A stretch of 8,022 nucleotides of DNA, taken from the NCBI GenBank assembly GCA_023419875.1, contig JAEZXM010000039.1, forward strand, positions 1 through 8,022, given 5' to 3'. Positions 1 through 6,600 of this stretch are shown one piece after another (position 1 is the stretch's first letter; every line of letters begins with the position of its first letter). The notes under the pieces were generated by a model that worked only from the letters and a program-made list of their open reading frames with translations, was not told where the DNA came from and did not search any database. A program made the translations under genes and the position numbers. This stretch comes from Pseudomonadota bacterium. Its GTDB lineage: Bacteria > Myxococcota > Myxococcia > Myxococcales > Anaeromyxobacteraceae.

Positions 1-185
1 GCCTCGCGCCGGCGCCACCGCCCGCGCGGCCCCCGCCGACGGCCCCCGCCGCGATGACCGCGGCCGAGCCCGTCCCCGACGTCGACGCGCCCGTGCGCCA
101 CCGGGGATTGCTCTTCGCGTATCTGGCCGCCTTCCTCGCCGCGCTGGTGGTCGGAATGGTCGTCGGCCTGTGGACGGCGCGCTGA
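1..185 (+). CDS. 3' end of a gene for a protein with a C-terminal membrane helix (partial)
   Basis: Reading codons that begin at position 3 gives an open frame to the TGA at 183-185. The visible tail of about 60 residues has three parts. First comes a Pro/Ala-rich low-complexity stretch (about positions 3-70). Next is a short acidic then basic segment (VPDVDAPVRHRG). Last is a hydrophobic run of about 20 residues (LLFAYLAAFLAALVVGMVVG) that ends three residues after a Trp, at TAR. This looks like a flexible linker leading into a single C-terminal membrane anchor with a very short tail. The N-terminal domain lies outside the window, so no function can be given. The in-frame ATG at 54 lies inside the linker and is unlikely to be the start. 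The gene converges on the leftward PilZ/receiver gene. Frame and stop are seen directly; the membrane anchor is inferred from hydrophobicity. Confidence 0.7.
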   Translation, partial: LAPAPPPARPPPTAPAAMTAAEPVPDVDAPVRHRGLLFAYLAAFLAALVVGMVVGLWTAR

Positions 186-220
186 GCGCGCGCCGCCGGG
201 AGCGGGAATCGCCGGACAGC

Positions 221-252
221 AAAAGGGGTCCGCCTGTCGTTCAGCGGACCCC
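221..252 (-). terminator. Intrinsic terminator of the PilZ/receiver gene
   Basis: A perfect 9-bp inverted repeat (GGGGTCCGC at 225-233, GCGGACCCC at 244-252) encloses a 10-base loop. On the minus strand the stem is followed directly by TTTT (the complement of 221-224), which is the layout of a Rho-independent terminator. It lies about 120 bases beyond the stop of the leftward gene. The plus-strand side has no T run, so it is at best a weak terminator for the rightward gene ending at 185. Confidence 0.72.
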
Positions 253-370
253 GCGACGGAATCGGAGGCTCTCGCTCTCCAGGATGGCCGGCGGAAGGCC
301 GGTCTCACGTCACACCGTAGCGTTGGCCACCCGCCGCGGATCCGTCAACCGGTCCCGGTGGGTGTGGAGC

Positions 371-1126
371 CTACCCTCCGGGCACCGCCCTGAGCCGCCG
401 CTTCTCGAGCAGGGAGCGGACCGCTCCGGCGAGGTCCTGGTAGCTCACCGGCTTGCGGAGGAAGTGCGCGATGCCGAGGTGCTCGATCTGCTTTCGCTCA
501 CGCTCGCCGCCGGACGTGATGACCACCACCGGGGTGTCCGCGATGGTCGGCTCGGCTCGGATCTTCTCCACGAGCGTGATCCCGGAGAGCACCGGCATGA
601 AGAGGTCCGTCACCAGCACGTCGACCCGCGGCGGGCGCAACAGACGGTGGAACGCGGCCGAGCCGTCACCTGCGACCTCGATCGCCAGGCCGGGCAGGTT
701 GTCCACCTCGGAGAGGCGGCGCAGCGCCGCGGCGTACATGGAGGCGACGAGGGCGTTGTCCTCGACCAGCAGGACGCGGTGGGCCGGCCGGCTGGGCCGC
801 TCGCCCGCGAGCTGCGCCGAGACGTTCGCGAGCTTCTCTCGATCGTCCGCGCGGTCCTCGGGTACGCGGACGGCCACGCCGGCCGGCGTGCCGTCGGCGC
901 CCTCCCGGCGGCGGAGCACCTCCACCTGGATCTCCACGGGCTCGAGGAGCTGCGGAAAGGAGAGGACCAGCGCCACCCGCTCGCCCGGCTCGAACTCACG
1001 CTCGGTGCAGATGAAGAGGCCGCCCGCGGAGAGGTTCTCCGTGTAGTCGAGCACGCTCTCGGCTCCCTGATACTGGACCGCCAGGATGAGCGGGAACCGG
1101 GGATGGGCGCGTCGCTCTTTGTACAA
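371..1126 (-). CDS. PilZ domain plus response-regulator receiver domain protein
   Basis: This 251-residue protein joins two signalling domains. Residues 1-90 form a PilZ domain, a family that binds cyclic di-GMP. It has the RxxxR motif (R6-R10 in RRAHPR) and the NxSxxG motif (N31, S33, G36), so ligand binding is plausible. Residues 116-245 form a receiver domain with the acidic pair E122/D123, phospho-acceptor D174 (in VTDLFMP), T204 and K225 (in RKP), all expected for phosphorylation by a histidine kinase. No DNA-binding or enzymatic output domain follows, and no kinase gene is in view. The start is TTG at 1126-1124: a GGAGG lies 4 bases upstream, an in-frame stop closes the frame at 1147-1145, and the PilZ domain starts at once. 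The domain order is the reverse of the usual receiver-then-PilZ. The protein probably links phosphorelay and c-di-GMP signals, perhaps for motility or development, but the target is unknown. Confidence 0.9.
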   Translation of the reverse strand: MYKERRAHPRFPLILAVQYQGAESVLDYTENLSAGGLFICTEREFEPGERVALVLSFPQLLEPVEIQVEVLRRREGADGTPAGVAVRVPEDRADDREKLANVSAQLAGERPSRPAHRVLLVEDNALVASMYAAALRRLSEVDNLPGLAIEVAGDGSAAFHRLLRPPRVDVLVTDLFMPVLSGITLVEKIRAEPTIADTPVVVITSGGERERKQIEHLGIAHFLRKPVSYQDLAGAVRSLLEKRRLRAVPGG

Positions 1127-1141
1127 AGGTCCTCCGCGCCG

Positions 1142-1166
1142 GACTCATGCGACGAACGACTCATGC
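1142..1166. repeat. 9-bp direct repeat in the divergent promoter region
   Basis: GACTCATGC occurs at 1142-1150 and again at 1158-1166, 16 bases apart start to start (about one and a half helical turns). The pair lies 16-40 bases upstream of the TTG start of the leftward PilZ/receiver gene, inside the 191-base region between it and the rightward dehydrogenase gene. A paired regulator site is possible. Chance recurrence cannot be excluded from a single locus. Confidence 0.4.
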
Positions 1167-1263
1167 TACGCCATCGCGCCCGCGCCGGCACCACGCTACG
1201 TGAACCATGACGCGGTGACGTGCGCGCGGTGCGCACACGGGAGCCTTGCCTGTTTTCCGAAGA

Positions 1264-1293
1264 TTGCGGGCGCCCTTTCCGCCCGGCTATGGT
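1264..1293 (+). promoter_or_regulatory. Candidate sigma-70-type promoter for the dehydrogenase gene
   Basis: A -35-like TTGCGG (1264-1269) is followed after 18 bases by a -10-like TATGGT (1288-1293), about 25 bases before the GTG start. The matches are 3/6 and 4/6, but they are the most promoter-like hexamers in this GC-rich gap and the position fits a short leader. It is a weak call from consensus alone. Confidence 0.35.
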
Positions 1294-1317
1294 CCCCGGG
1301 CTCGTACGGAGGAACCC

Positions 1318-2091
1318 GTGGAACCCATCGAAGGACGTGTTGCGCTCGTCACCGGCGGCGGCCGGGGCATCGGCCGCTCCATCGCCCTGGCGCTCGCCCG
1401 CGCCGGCGCCCACGTGGCCGTCGCCGCCCGCACCGTGCCCGAGATCGAGGCAGTCGCCGCCGAGATCGCCGCGCTCGGTCGAAAGACCCTCTTCCTGCCG
1501 CTCGACGTCGCCGATCGGGCCCAGCTCGCGGCCGCGCCGGGCAAGGTGCAGGCGGACCTGGGACCCGTGGACATCCTGGTCAACAACGCCGGCATCCACC
1601 ACAGCGGTCCCGTGCACCGGACCGACGACGCCGCCTGGGACGCAGTCCTGGCCGTGAACCTCACCGCCCCGTTCCTGCTCTCGCGCGCGTGCCTGCCCTC
1701 CATGTACGAGCGCAGCTTCGGTCGGATCGTGAACGTCGCCTCGGTGGCCGGACGGATCGGCCTCAAGTACGGCGCCGCCTACTCGGCCGCCAAGCACGGG
1801 CTCCTCGGACTCACCCGGAGCCTCGCCGCCGAGGGCGCGAAGCGCGGCGTGACCGCCAACGCGATCTGCCCGAGCTGGACGGAGACCGCGATGATGGAGG
1901 AGGCGGTCTCGGCCTTCGCGCGCGCCACCAACCGGCCGCCCGCGGACGCGCGCGCGGTGCTGCTCTCGTCGAGCCCGATCGGCCGCGCCGCCACCGCCGA
2001 CGAGGTGGCCGAGGCCGCCGTCTTCCTCGCCACGAACTCGGTGGTGACCGGCCAGGCGATCCACGTGGACGGCGGTGAGGTGATGGCCTGA
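1318..2091 (+). CDS. Short-chain dehydrogenase/reductase (FabG/3-hydroxyacyl dehydrogenase-like)
   Basis: This 257-residue protein is a classical short-chain dehydrogenase/reductase, a cytoplasmic NAD(P)H-dependent alcohol/ketone oxidoreductase, at the usual family length. It has the dinucleotide-binding TGGGRGIG (residues 12-19), NNAG (89-92) and the full catalytic tetrad N114, S142, Y155, K159 (YSAAK). R38 at the end of the second beta strand hints at NADPH preference. The C-terminal GQAIHVDGGE is also typical. The sequence resembles 3-oxoacyl-ACP/acetoacetyl-CoA reductases and 3-hydroxybutyrate or 3-hydroxyacyl-CoA dehydrogenases; the substrate cannot be fixed from sequence. I chose GTG at 1318 because GGAGG at 1308-1312 sits 5 bases upstream and the Rossmann fold starts there. 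An in-frame ATG at 1246 would add 24 unconserved residues ahead of this ribosome site. The gene is followed by trpB2 after 106 bases, with no obvious metabolic link. Confidence 0.9.
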   Translation: MEPIEGRVALVTGGGRGIGRSIALALARAGAHVAVAARTVPEIEAVAAEIAALGRKTLFLPLDVADRAQLAAAPGKVQADLGPVDILVNNAGIHHSGPVHRTDDAAWDAVLAVNLTAPFLLSRACLPSMYERSFGRIVNVASVAGRIGLKYGAAYSAAKHGLLGLTRSLAAEGAKRGVTANAICPSWTETAMMEEAVSAFARATNRPPADARAVLLSSSPIGRAATADEVAEAAVFLATNSVVTGQAIHVDGGEVMA

Positions 2092-2106
2092 GGCGCCTCG
2101 CGCCTG

Positions 2107-2137
2107 TTGACCTGCCAGCCCCGGCCTGCCCTAATAC
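2107..2137 (+). promoter_or_regulatory. Candidate promoter for trpB2
   Basis: TTGACC (2107-2112, 5/6 match to a -35 box) is followed after 19 bases by TAATAC (2132-2137, 3/6 match to a -10 box). This is the most AT-rich spot in the 106-base gap between the dehydrogenase gene and trpB2. The spacer is longer than ideal. If used, it gives a leader of about 55 bases and would uncouple trpB2 from the gene upstream. Confidence 0.4.
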
Positions 2138-2197
2138 GCCCTTCCCCCTGTCGCCCCGGGCCGTCCCCGGGCCAGCCACGCCGAAGCGAGGGCCGTC

Positions 2198-3556
2198 ATG
2201 CAGACGAAGTTCCTTCTCCCCGAGGATCGGATCCCCACGCACTGGTACAACATCATCCCGGACATGCCTGGCCCCCTCGCGCCGGTGATCCACCCCGGGA
2301 CGCTGAAGCCGGTCACGCCGCCCGATCTGCTCCCGCTCTTCCCCGGGCCGCTCCTCGAGCAGGAGATGTCGTCGGAACGCTGGGTGAAGATCCCGGACGA
2401 GATCCGCGAGATCTACCGCCTCTGGCGCCCCTCGCCGCTCTACCGCGCCCTGCGGCTCGAGAAGGCGCTCGGCACGCCGGCCCGCATTTACTACAAGTAT
2501 GAGGGTGGATCGCCGGCCGGCTCGCACAAGCCCAACACCGCCGTCCCGCAGGCCTACTACAACAAGATCTCCGGGACAAAGCGGATCGCCACCGAGACCG
2601 GCGCCGGCCAGTGGGGGAGCTCCATGGCGCTGGCCTGCAAGATGTTCGGCCTCGACTGCACCGTCTACATGGTGAAGGTGTCGTTCACCCAGAAGCCGTA
2701 TCGAAAGTCGATGATGCAGCTCTGGGGCGCGAAGGTCCTCGCCTCGCCCTCCGATCAGACGAACGCCGGCCGGTCGATCCTGGCGCAGGATCCGAAGAGC
2801 AACGGCTCCCTCGGCATCGCCATCTCCGAGGCGGTCGAGGACGCCGCCACCCACGAAGACACGAAGTACGCGCTCGGCTCGGTGCTGAACCACGTCTGCA
2901 TGCACCAGACGGTGATCGGACTCGAGGCGAAGGAACAGCTCGCGCTCGCCGGCGAGAAGCTGCCGGACGTCGTCATCGGCTGCCACGGCGGAGGGTCCAA
3001 CTTCGCCGGCATCTCGTTCCCGTTCGTGGCCGACAGGATGGCGGGCAAGCAGGTGCGGGCGCTCGCGGTGGAGCCCACCTCCTGCCCGTCGCTCACCAAG
3101 GGCGTCTACGCCTTCGACTACGGCGACACCACCAAGCTCGGGCCCATCGCCAATATGTACACGCTGGGTCACGACTTCATGCCCCCCGGCATCCACGCCG
3201 GCGGCCTGCGCTACCACGGCGGCTCGCCGCTCGTCGCCCAGCTCGTCCACGCCGGGGTCATCGAGGCGCGGGCGGTCGGCCAGACCGCCTGCTTCGAGGC
3301 GGCGGTCCAGTTCACGCAGTGTGAGGGGATCATCCCCGCCCCCGAGTCGTCGCACGCCATCCGCGCCGCCATCGACGAGGCGCAGAAGGCCAAGGAGGAG
3401 GCGAAGGAGCGGGTGATCCTCTTCAACCTCTCCGGCCACGGCCACGTCGACATGGCGGCCTACGACGCGTACTTCGCCGGCGCCCTCGAGGACTACGCCT
3501 ACCCGGCCGAGAAGGTGCAGGAGGCGCTGTCCCGCCTGCCCAAGGTGGTGCTGTAG
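2198..3556 (+). CDS. trpB2: TrpB2-type tryptophan synthase beta chain
   Basis: This 452-residue protein matches the TrpB2 branch of tryptophan synthase beta chains, PLP enzymes that condense indole with serine (or, for some TrpB2 enzymes, O-phosphoserine) to give tryptophan in the cytoplasm. Its length is typical of TrpB2 and longer than the roughly 400 residues of TrpB1. The N-terminal LPEDRIPTHWYNI and the segment near 70-83 (REIYRLWRPSPLYR) are TrpB2 hallmarks. K111 in GSHKPNTA is the PLP lysine, E133 in ETGAGQWG the catalytic acid, and GGGSN at 264-268 the phosphate-binding loop. The C-terminal PAPESSHA and NLSGHG motifs are intact. The start is ATG at 2198, with GAGGG at 2188-2192 placed 5 bases upstream. 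No trpA or other trp gene is visible. TrpB2 enzymes outside trp operons generally do not depend on the classical TrpA and are thought to salvage indole. The protein looks complete and functional. Confidence 0.95.
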   Translation: MQTKFLLPEDRIPTHWYNIIPDMPGPLAPVIHPGTLKPVTPPDLLPLFPGPLLEQEMSSERWVKIPDEIREIYRLWRPSPLYRALRLEKALGTPARIYYKYEGGSPAGSHKPNTAVPQAYYNKISGTKRIATETGAGQWGSSMALACKMFGLDCTVYMVKVSFTQKPYRKSMMQLWGAKVLASPSDQTNAGRSILAQDPKSNGSLGIAISEAVEDAATHEDTKYALGSVLNHVCMHQTVIGLEAKEQLALAGEKLPDVVIGCHGGGSNFAGISFPFVADRMAGKQVRALAVEPTSCPSLTKGVYAFDYGDTTKLGPIANMYTLGHDFMPPGIHAGGLRYHGGSPLVAQLVHAGVIEARAVGQTACFEAAVQFTQCEGIIPAPESSHAIRAAIDEAQKAKEEAKERVILFNLSGHGHVDMAAYDAYFAGALEDYAYPAEKVQEALSRLPKVVL

Positions 3557-3597
3557 GCCGCCTCGCCGCACCGGAACCGTCCGCGTCCCCGTGCCGC

Positions 3598-3626
3598 TTG
3601 TGTGGCGCGGCGCGTCGTGCCATGGT
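3598..3626 (+). promoter_or_regulatory. Weak candidate promoter ahead of the MATE pair
   Basis: TTGTGT (3598-3603) and CATGGT (3621-3626) are separated by 17 bases, each matching consensus at 3/6. The bases around the second box resemble the -10 region proposed for the dehydrogenase gene (both read C[T/C]ATGGTCC). If real, the transcript would start near 3633 and its leader of about 100 bases would contain both hairpins before the first MATE gene. Confidence 0.22.
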
Positions 3627-3635
3627 CCGTACTCC

Positions 3636-3667
3636 GGGTGCGCGCCGCAAGGCCGACGCGCCGACCC
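3636..3667 (+). other. Possible leader hairpin upstream of the terminator-like stem
   Basis: GGGT (3636-3639) can pair with ACCC (3664-3667), and GCGCG (3640-3644) with CGCGC (3657-3661), giving a 9-bp stem with a 2-base bulge at 3662-3663. GC-rich DNA forms such stems easily, so this counts only for its position just ahead of the stronger hairpin at 3686-3714. Confidence 0.25.
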
Positions 3668-3685
3668 CACAGAGCTGAGCCCCCC

Positions 3686-3723
3686 CGCTCCGCAGCCCTC
3701 CGGGCTGCGGAGCGAGCCTTTTT
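3686..3723 (+). terminator. Strong intrinsic terminator or attenuator just before the MATE pair
   Basis: A perfect 13-bp stem (3686-3698 pairing with 3702-3714) with a 3-base loop is followed after four bases by TTTTT (3719-3723), the classic Rho-independent form. It lies 130 bases after the trpB2 stop, so it can terminate that transcript. It also ends only 7 bases before the ATG of the first MATE gene. No promoter can fit between them, so any MATE transcript starting upstream must read through it. It may therefore serve as an attenuator. The stem also contains the only GGAG near the start codon. Confidence 0.85.
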
Positions 3724-3730
3724 CGGATCC

Positions 3731-5116
3731 ATGACCTCCGGCCCCCGCAAGCTCACGCTCTTCACCCTGCTCTGGCCCATCCTCGGCGAGCAGGTGCTGC
3801 ACGTCGCCGTGCAGACGGTGGACACCTTCATGGTGAGCCACGTCTCCGACGACGCGGTCGGCGCCCTGGGGATGAGCGGGTCGGTGGTCTGGGTGGCGAT
3901 CACCTTCTTCTTCTTCATCGGCATCGGCGCGAGCATCGTCATCACCCACCACCTCGGGGCGAAGGACCGGGCCGGCGCCGATCGGATCGCGGTGGCGGCC
4001 ATCTCGGCCAACACCTGGATCGGGCTGGTGGTGAGCCTCAGCCTCTTCCTGCTCGCGCGCCCGCTGCTCGAGCTCCTCCACATGCCGGCCCAGCAGATCC
4101 CGCTGGCGATGCGGTTCCTGCCGCTCATGGGCGGCACGCTCTTCCTCGAGGCGCAGAACATCGCCATGGGCGCGGTGCTCCGGGCGCACGGCCACACGAA
4201 GGATCCGATGTGGGTCACGGCCGTGCAGAACGGGCTCAACGTGGCCGGGAACTGCCTCCTGCTCTTCGGCCTGCTCGGGTTCCCGAAGCTGGGCGTGACC
4301 GGCGTCGCCATCTCCGGCGTGGTGAGCCGGATCATCTCGTTCGCCATCTTCTGGGTGCTGGTGAAGCGGCGCACGCAGATCCGCCTGCGGGCCGGGGACT
4401 ACTTCCGCCTCCCCGTCCGGGAGATCGCGCGGGTCCTGCGGATCGGCGGCCCCTCGGCCGGCGAGAACCTCCTCTGGAACGTCGCGTTCCTGACGGTGCA
4501 GAGCTTCGTCGCGCGGATGGGCGCCACCCCGCTCAACACCCAGTCCTACGTGATGCAGCTCTCGATGTGGATCATCCAGTTCGGGATCTCCGTCGGGATC
4601 GCCAACGAGATCCTGGTCGGCCACCACGTGGGCGCCGGCCGGTTCCAGGAGGCCTACAGCGAGGCCCTGCGCTCGCTCCGGGTGGCGTTCCTGATGGTGT
4701 GCGCGGTGGTGGTGCCCGTCGCGATCTTCGCCCCGTTCCTCCTGCGCCCGTTCACGCAGGATCCGGAGATCATCCGGATGGGCACGATCCTCTTGCGTCT
4801 GGGGCTCCTGCTCGAGACCGGGCGCGTCTTCAACATCGTGCTGGTGATGTCGCTCCGCGCCACCGGCGACTCCCTCTTCCCGTTCTTCATGGGCATCGCC
4901 TCGATGTGGTGCGTCTGGGTTCCGCTGGCATGGCTGCTCGGGCTGAGCCTCGAGCTGGCCCTGCCCGGCGTCTGGATCTCGATGATGACCGACGAGTGGA
5001 CCCGCGCCGGCGTCTTCTACCGGCGGTGGAAGAAGCGGACCTGGCTGACACACGCCCACCGGAGCCGCGCGGACGCGAAGGAGTCCATCTCCGAGCTGGC
5101 GGCGGTGGGACCGTGA
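3731..5116 (+). CDS. MATE-family efflux transporter, first of a tandem pair
   Basis: This 461-residue inner-membrane protein is a MATE (multidrug and toxic compound extrusion) transporter with about 12 hydrophobic segments in two homologous halves. Family members export organic cations, drugs or metabolites in exchange for H+ or Na+. It has the first-helix WP (15-16) and D31, an acidic position used for cation coupling in NorM-like proteins. E245 sits in the first helix of the second half (GGPSAGEN), and RATGD (376-380) is near the end. The family-typical glycine loops appear as THHLGA (72-77) and GHHVGAG (297-303), with His where Gln or another polar residue is usual. The cytoplasmic tail is basic and then polar. 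I chose ATG at 3731 because the transporter fold begins there; the open frame upstream to 3602 reads through the terminator stem. The ribosome site is weak. Substrate is unknown. The gene overlaps the next MATE gene by 4 bases. Confidence 0.88.
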   Translation: MTSGPRKLTLFTLLWPILGEQVLHVAVQTVDTFMVSHVSDDAVGALGMSGSVVWVAITFFFFIGIGASIVITHHLGAKDRAGADRIAVAAISANTWIGLVVSLSLFLLARPLLELLHMPAQQIPLAMRFLPLMGGTLFLEAQNIAMGAVLRAHGHTKDPMWVTAVQNGLNVAGNCLLLFGLLGFPKLGVTGVAISGVVSRIISFAIFWVLVKRRTQIRLRAGDYFRLPVREIARVLRIGGPSAGENLLWNVAFLTVQSFVARMGATPLNTQSYVMQLSMWIIQFGISVGIANEILVGHHVGAGRFQEAYSEALRSLRVAFLMVCAVVVPVAIFAPFLLRPFTQDPEIIRMGTILLRLGLLLETGRVFNIVLVMSLRATGDSLFPFFMGIASMWCVWVPLAWLLGLSLELALPGVWISMMTDEWTRAGVFYRRWKKRTWLTHAHRSRADAKESISELAAVGP

Positions 5117-6528
5117 ACGCCCGCGCCCGCGTCGCGCGCCTCTCGGTCCTCGGGGTGGCCTGGCCGCTCTTCGTCGAGCAGTTCCTGCGGACGCTGATCT
5201 TCAACGTGGATCAGTGGATGCTCACCGGCGTCTCCGCCGCCGCGGCTGCGGCCGTCGGCACCGGGGCGTTCCAGGTGGTGGTCTTCTCGATCATCATCTT
5301 CAACTTCGTGGCCATCGGCGCGAGCGTGGTGATCACCCACCACCTCGGGGCCGGCGACCGGGAGGGCGCGGCCCGGATCTCCGCCACCGCGATGGGCGTG
5401 AACACCTGGATCGGCGTCGCGGTGAGCGCGCTCGTCGCCAGCCTGGCCCCGTACATCGTGCGGCTCCAGGGCGTGCCGGCGCCGATGGCCGCGTACGCCC
5501 TGACCTACCTGACCATCCTGGGCTCGACGCTGTTCCTCGACGCCCAGAACCTGGCCATGATGGCGGTGCTCCGGGCGCACGGGCGGACCCGCGACTCGAT
5601 GGTGGTCTCCGGCGCCGTGAACGTGATCAGCGTGCTCGGGAACGCCACCGTCCTCTTCGGCATCATCGGGTCGACGCACCTGGCGGAGCACGGCGTCCGG
5701 GCGGTGGCCGGGGTGGCCATCTCCGGGATCGTGGCGCGCGTGGTCGGGTTCGTCGTCCTGCGCCTCCTGGTCGCCCGGCGGACCGGCATCCGGCTCGAGC
5801 TGCGCGATTACCTCGCGTTCCCGACGCGGGACGTGTCGCGGATCCTGCGCATCGGCCTCCCCGCGGCCGGCGAGAACGCGTCCTACTGGCTCGCGCTCAT
5901 GGCCGTGACGGGGTTCGTGGCGCGGCTCGGGCCGACGGCGTTCCTCGCCTACAACTTCACCCGCTCCGTGGTGATGCTCGTGGTCGTGTCGTTCGCGATG
6001 GCGCTCGGCCTCGGTACCGAGATCGTCGTCGGCCACCTCGTGGGGGCGGGCGCGTTCGACGAGGCCTTTCACCGGCTGCTCCGGAGCCTGCGGACCGGGC
6101 TCCTCGTCGTGGGGCTCACCACCTTCGCTCTGTTCCTGGCACGCCACCAGGTGTTCCGGATCTACACCGGAGATGGGGACGTCCTCCGCCTGTGCGCCAC
6201 GCTCCTCCTCGTCGAGCTGGTGATCGAGCCGGGCCGGATCTTCAACATCGTGGTGATCAACTCGCTCCGGGCGACGGGCGACGCGCTCTACCCGGTGCTC
6301 ATGGGCGCGTGCTCGATGTGGCTCCTCTGGGTGCCGCTCTCCTGGTATCTCGCCTTCCACACGCATCTCGGCCTCGTGGGCGTGTGGCTCGCCATGGCCT
6401 GCGACGAGTGGCTGCGCGCGGGGATGATGTACTGGCGCTGGCGCCGGCGGGGCTGGCTCGAGAACGCCCGCCGGAGCCACGAGGACATCACCGCCCTCGC
6501 CTCCGCCGAAATGGCCGAGAACGCCTGA
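5113..6528 (+). CDS. MATE-family efflux transporter, second of a tandem pair
   Basis: This 471-residue protein is a second MATE transporter and a diverged paralogue of the one before it. It keeps the first-helix WP (17-18) and D33, the loop THHLGAGD (75-82), the second-half E254 (GLPAAGEN), GHLVGAG (307-313) and RATGD (386-390). An insertion of about 7 residues after the mid-protein FGIIGS accounts for most of the length difference in the aligned core. The GTG start at 5113 overlaps the TGA stop of the first gene in the sequence GTGA, and a GGTGGGA just upstream can bind ribosomes. This is the usual arrangement for translational coupling, so the two are probably made together. Residues 41-47 hold a short alanine run. 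The open frame continues upstream to 4210 within the first gene, but that part is an out-of-frame shadow. Substrate is unknown; the pair may be redundant, differ in substrate, or act as partners. Confidence 0.9.
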   Translation: MNARARVARLSVLGVAWPLFVEQFLRTLIFNVDQWMLTGVSAAAAAAVGTGAFQVVVFSIIIFNFVAIGASVVITHHLGAGDREGAARISATAMGVNTWIGVAVSALVASLAPYIVRLQGVPAPMAAYALTYLTILGSTLFLDAQNLAMMAVLRAHGRTRDSMVVSGAVNVISVLGNATVLFGIIGSTHLAEHGVRAVAGVAISGIVARVVGFVVLRLLVARRTGIRLELRDYLAFPTRDVSRILRIGLPAAGENASYWLALMAVTGFVARLGPTAFLAYNFTRSVVMLVVVSFAMALGLGTEIVVGHLVGAGAFDEAFHRLLRSLRTGLLVVGLTTFALFLARHQVFRIYTGDGDVLRLCATLLLVELVIEPGRIFNIVVINSLRATGDALYPVLMGACSMWLLWVPLSWYLAFHTHLGLVGVWLAMACDEWLRAGMMYWRWRRRGWLENARRSHEDITALASAEMAENA

Positions 6529-6600
6529 GGAATCCGCCGGCGGGGATCGAATCGGCGCCTCCCGCGTTACCCTGGGCGTGCACATGGGAGGGAACCCGCC

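Noticed and set aside
170..1210. Plus-strand open frame opposite the PilZ/receiver gene
   Set aside because: Arg/His/Asp/Glu-rich shadow with no motifs. The minus strand encodes two well-formed domains.
1246..1317. 24-codon N-terminal extension of the dehydrogenase from ATG 1246
   Set aside because: It covers the candidate promoter and the GGAGG at 1308-1312, and adds residues not expected before the Rossmann fold.
2091..2105. Small inverted repeat (AGGCGC, 3-base loop, GCGCCT) at the dehydrogenase stop
   Set aside because: A 6-bp stem without a following T run is too weak to call a terminator in GC-rich DNA.
3602..3730. 43-codon in-frame N-terminal extension of the first MATE protein
   Set aside because: It is Arg/Pro/Ala-rich, lies before the transporter fold, and would encode the terminator stem and T run as protein. 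With a single Trp codon it is also not a Trp-type attenuation leader peptide.
1811..5059. Very long minus-strand open frame (1082 codons) antisense to the dehydrogenase, trpB2 and first MATE genes
   Set aside because: Its translation is rich in Arg, His, Asp, Glu, Gly and Pro with no recognisable domain, as expected opposite GC-rich genes. The plus-strand frames encode clear families with intact motifs.
4210..5112. 301-codon in-frame upstream extension of the second MATE protein
   Set aside because: It lies wholly within the first MATE gene in another frame and is Arg/Pro/Asp-rich. The GTG at 5113 has a ribosome site and begins the transporter fold.
6534..6543. 10-base palindrome CCGCCGGCGG after the second MATE gene
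   Set aside because: There is no loop or T run, and such GC palindromes arise easily at this composition. No terminator or operator call is justified.
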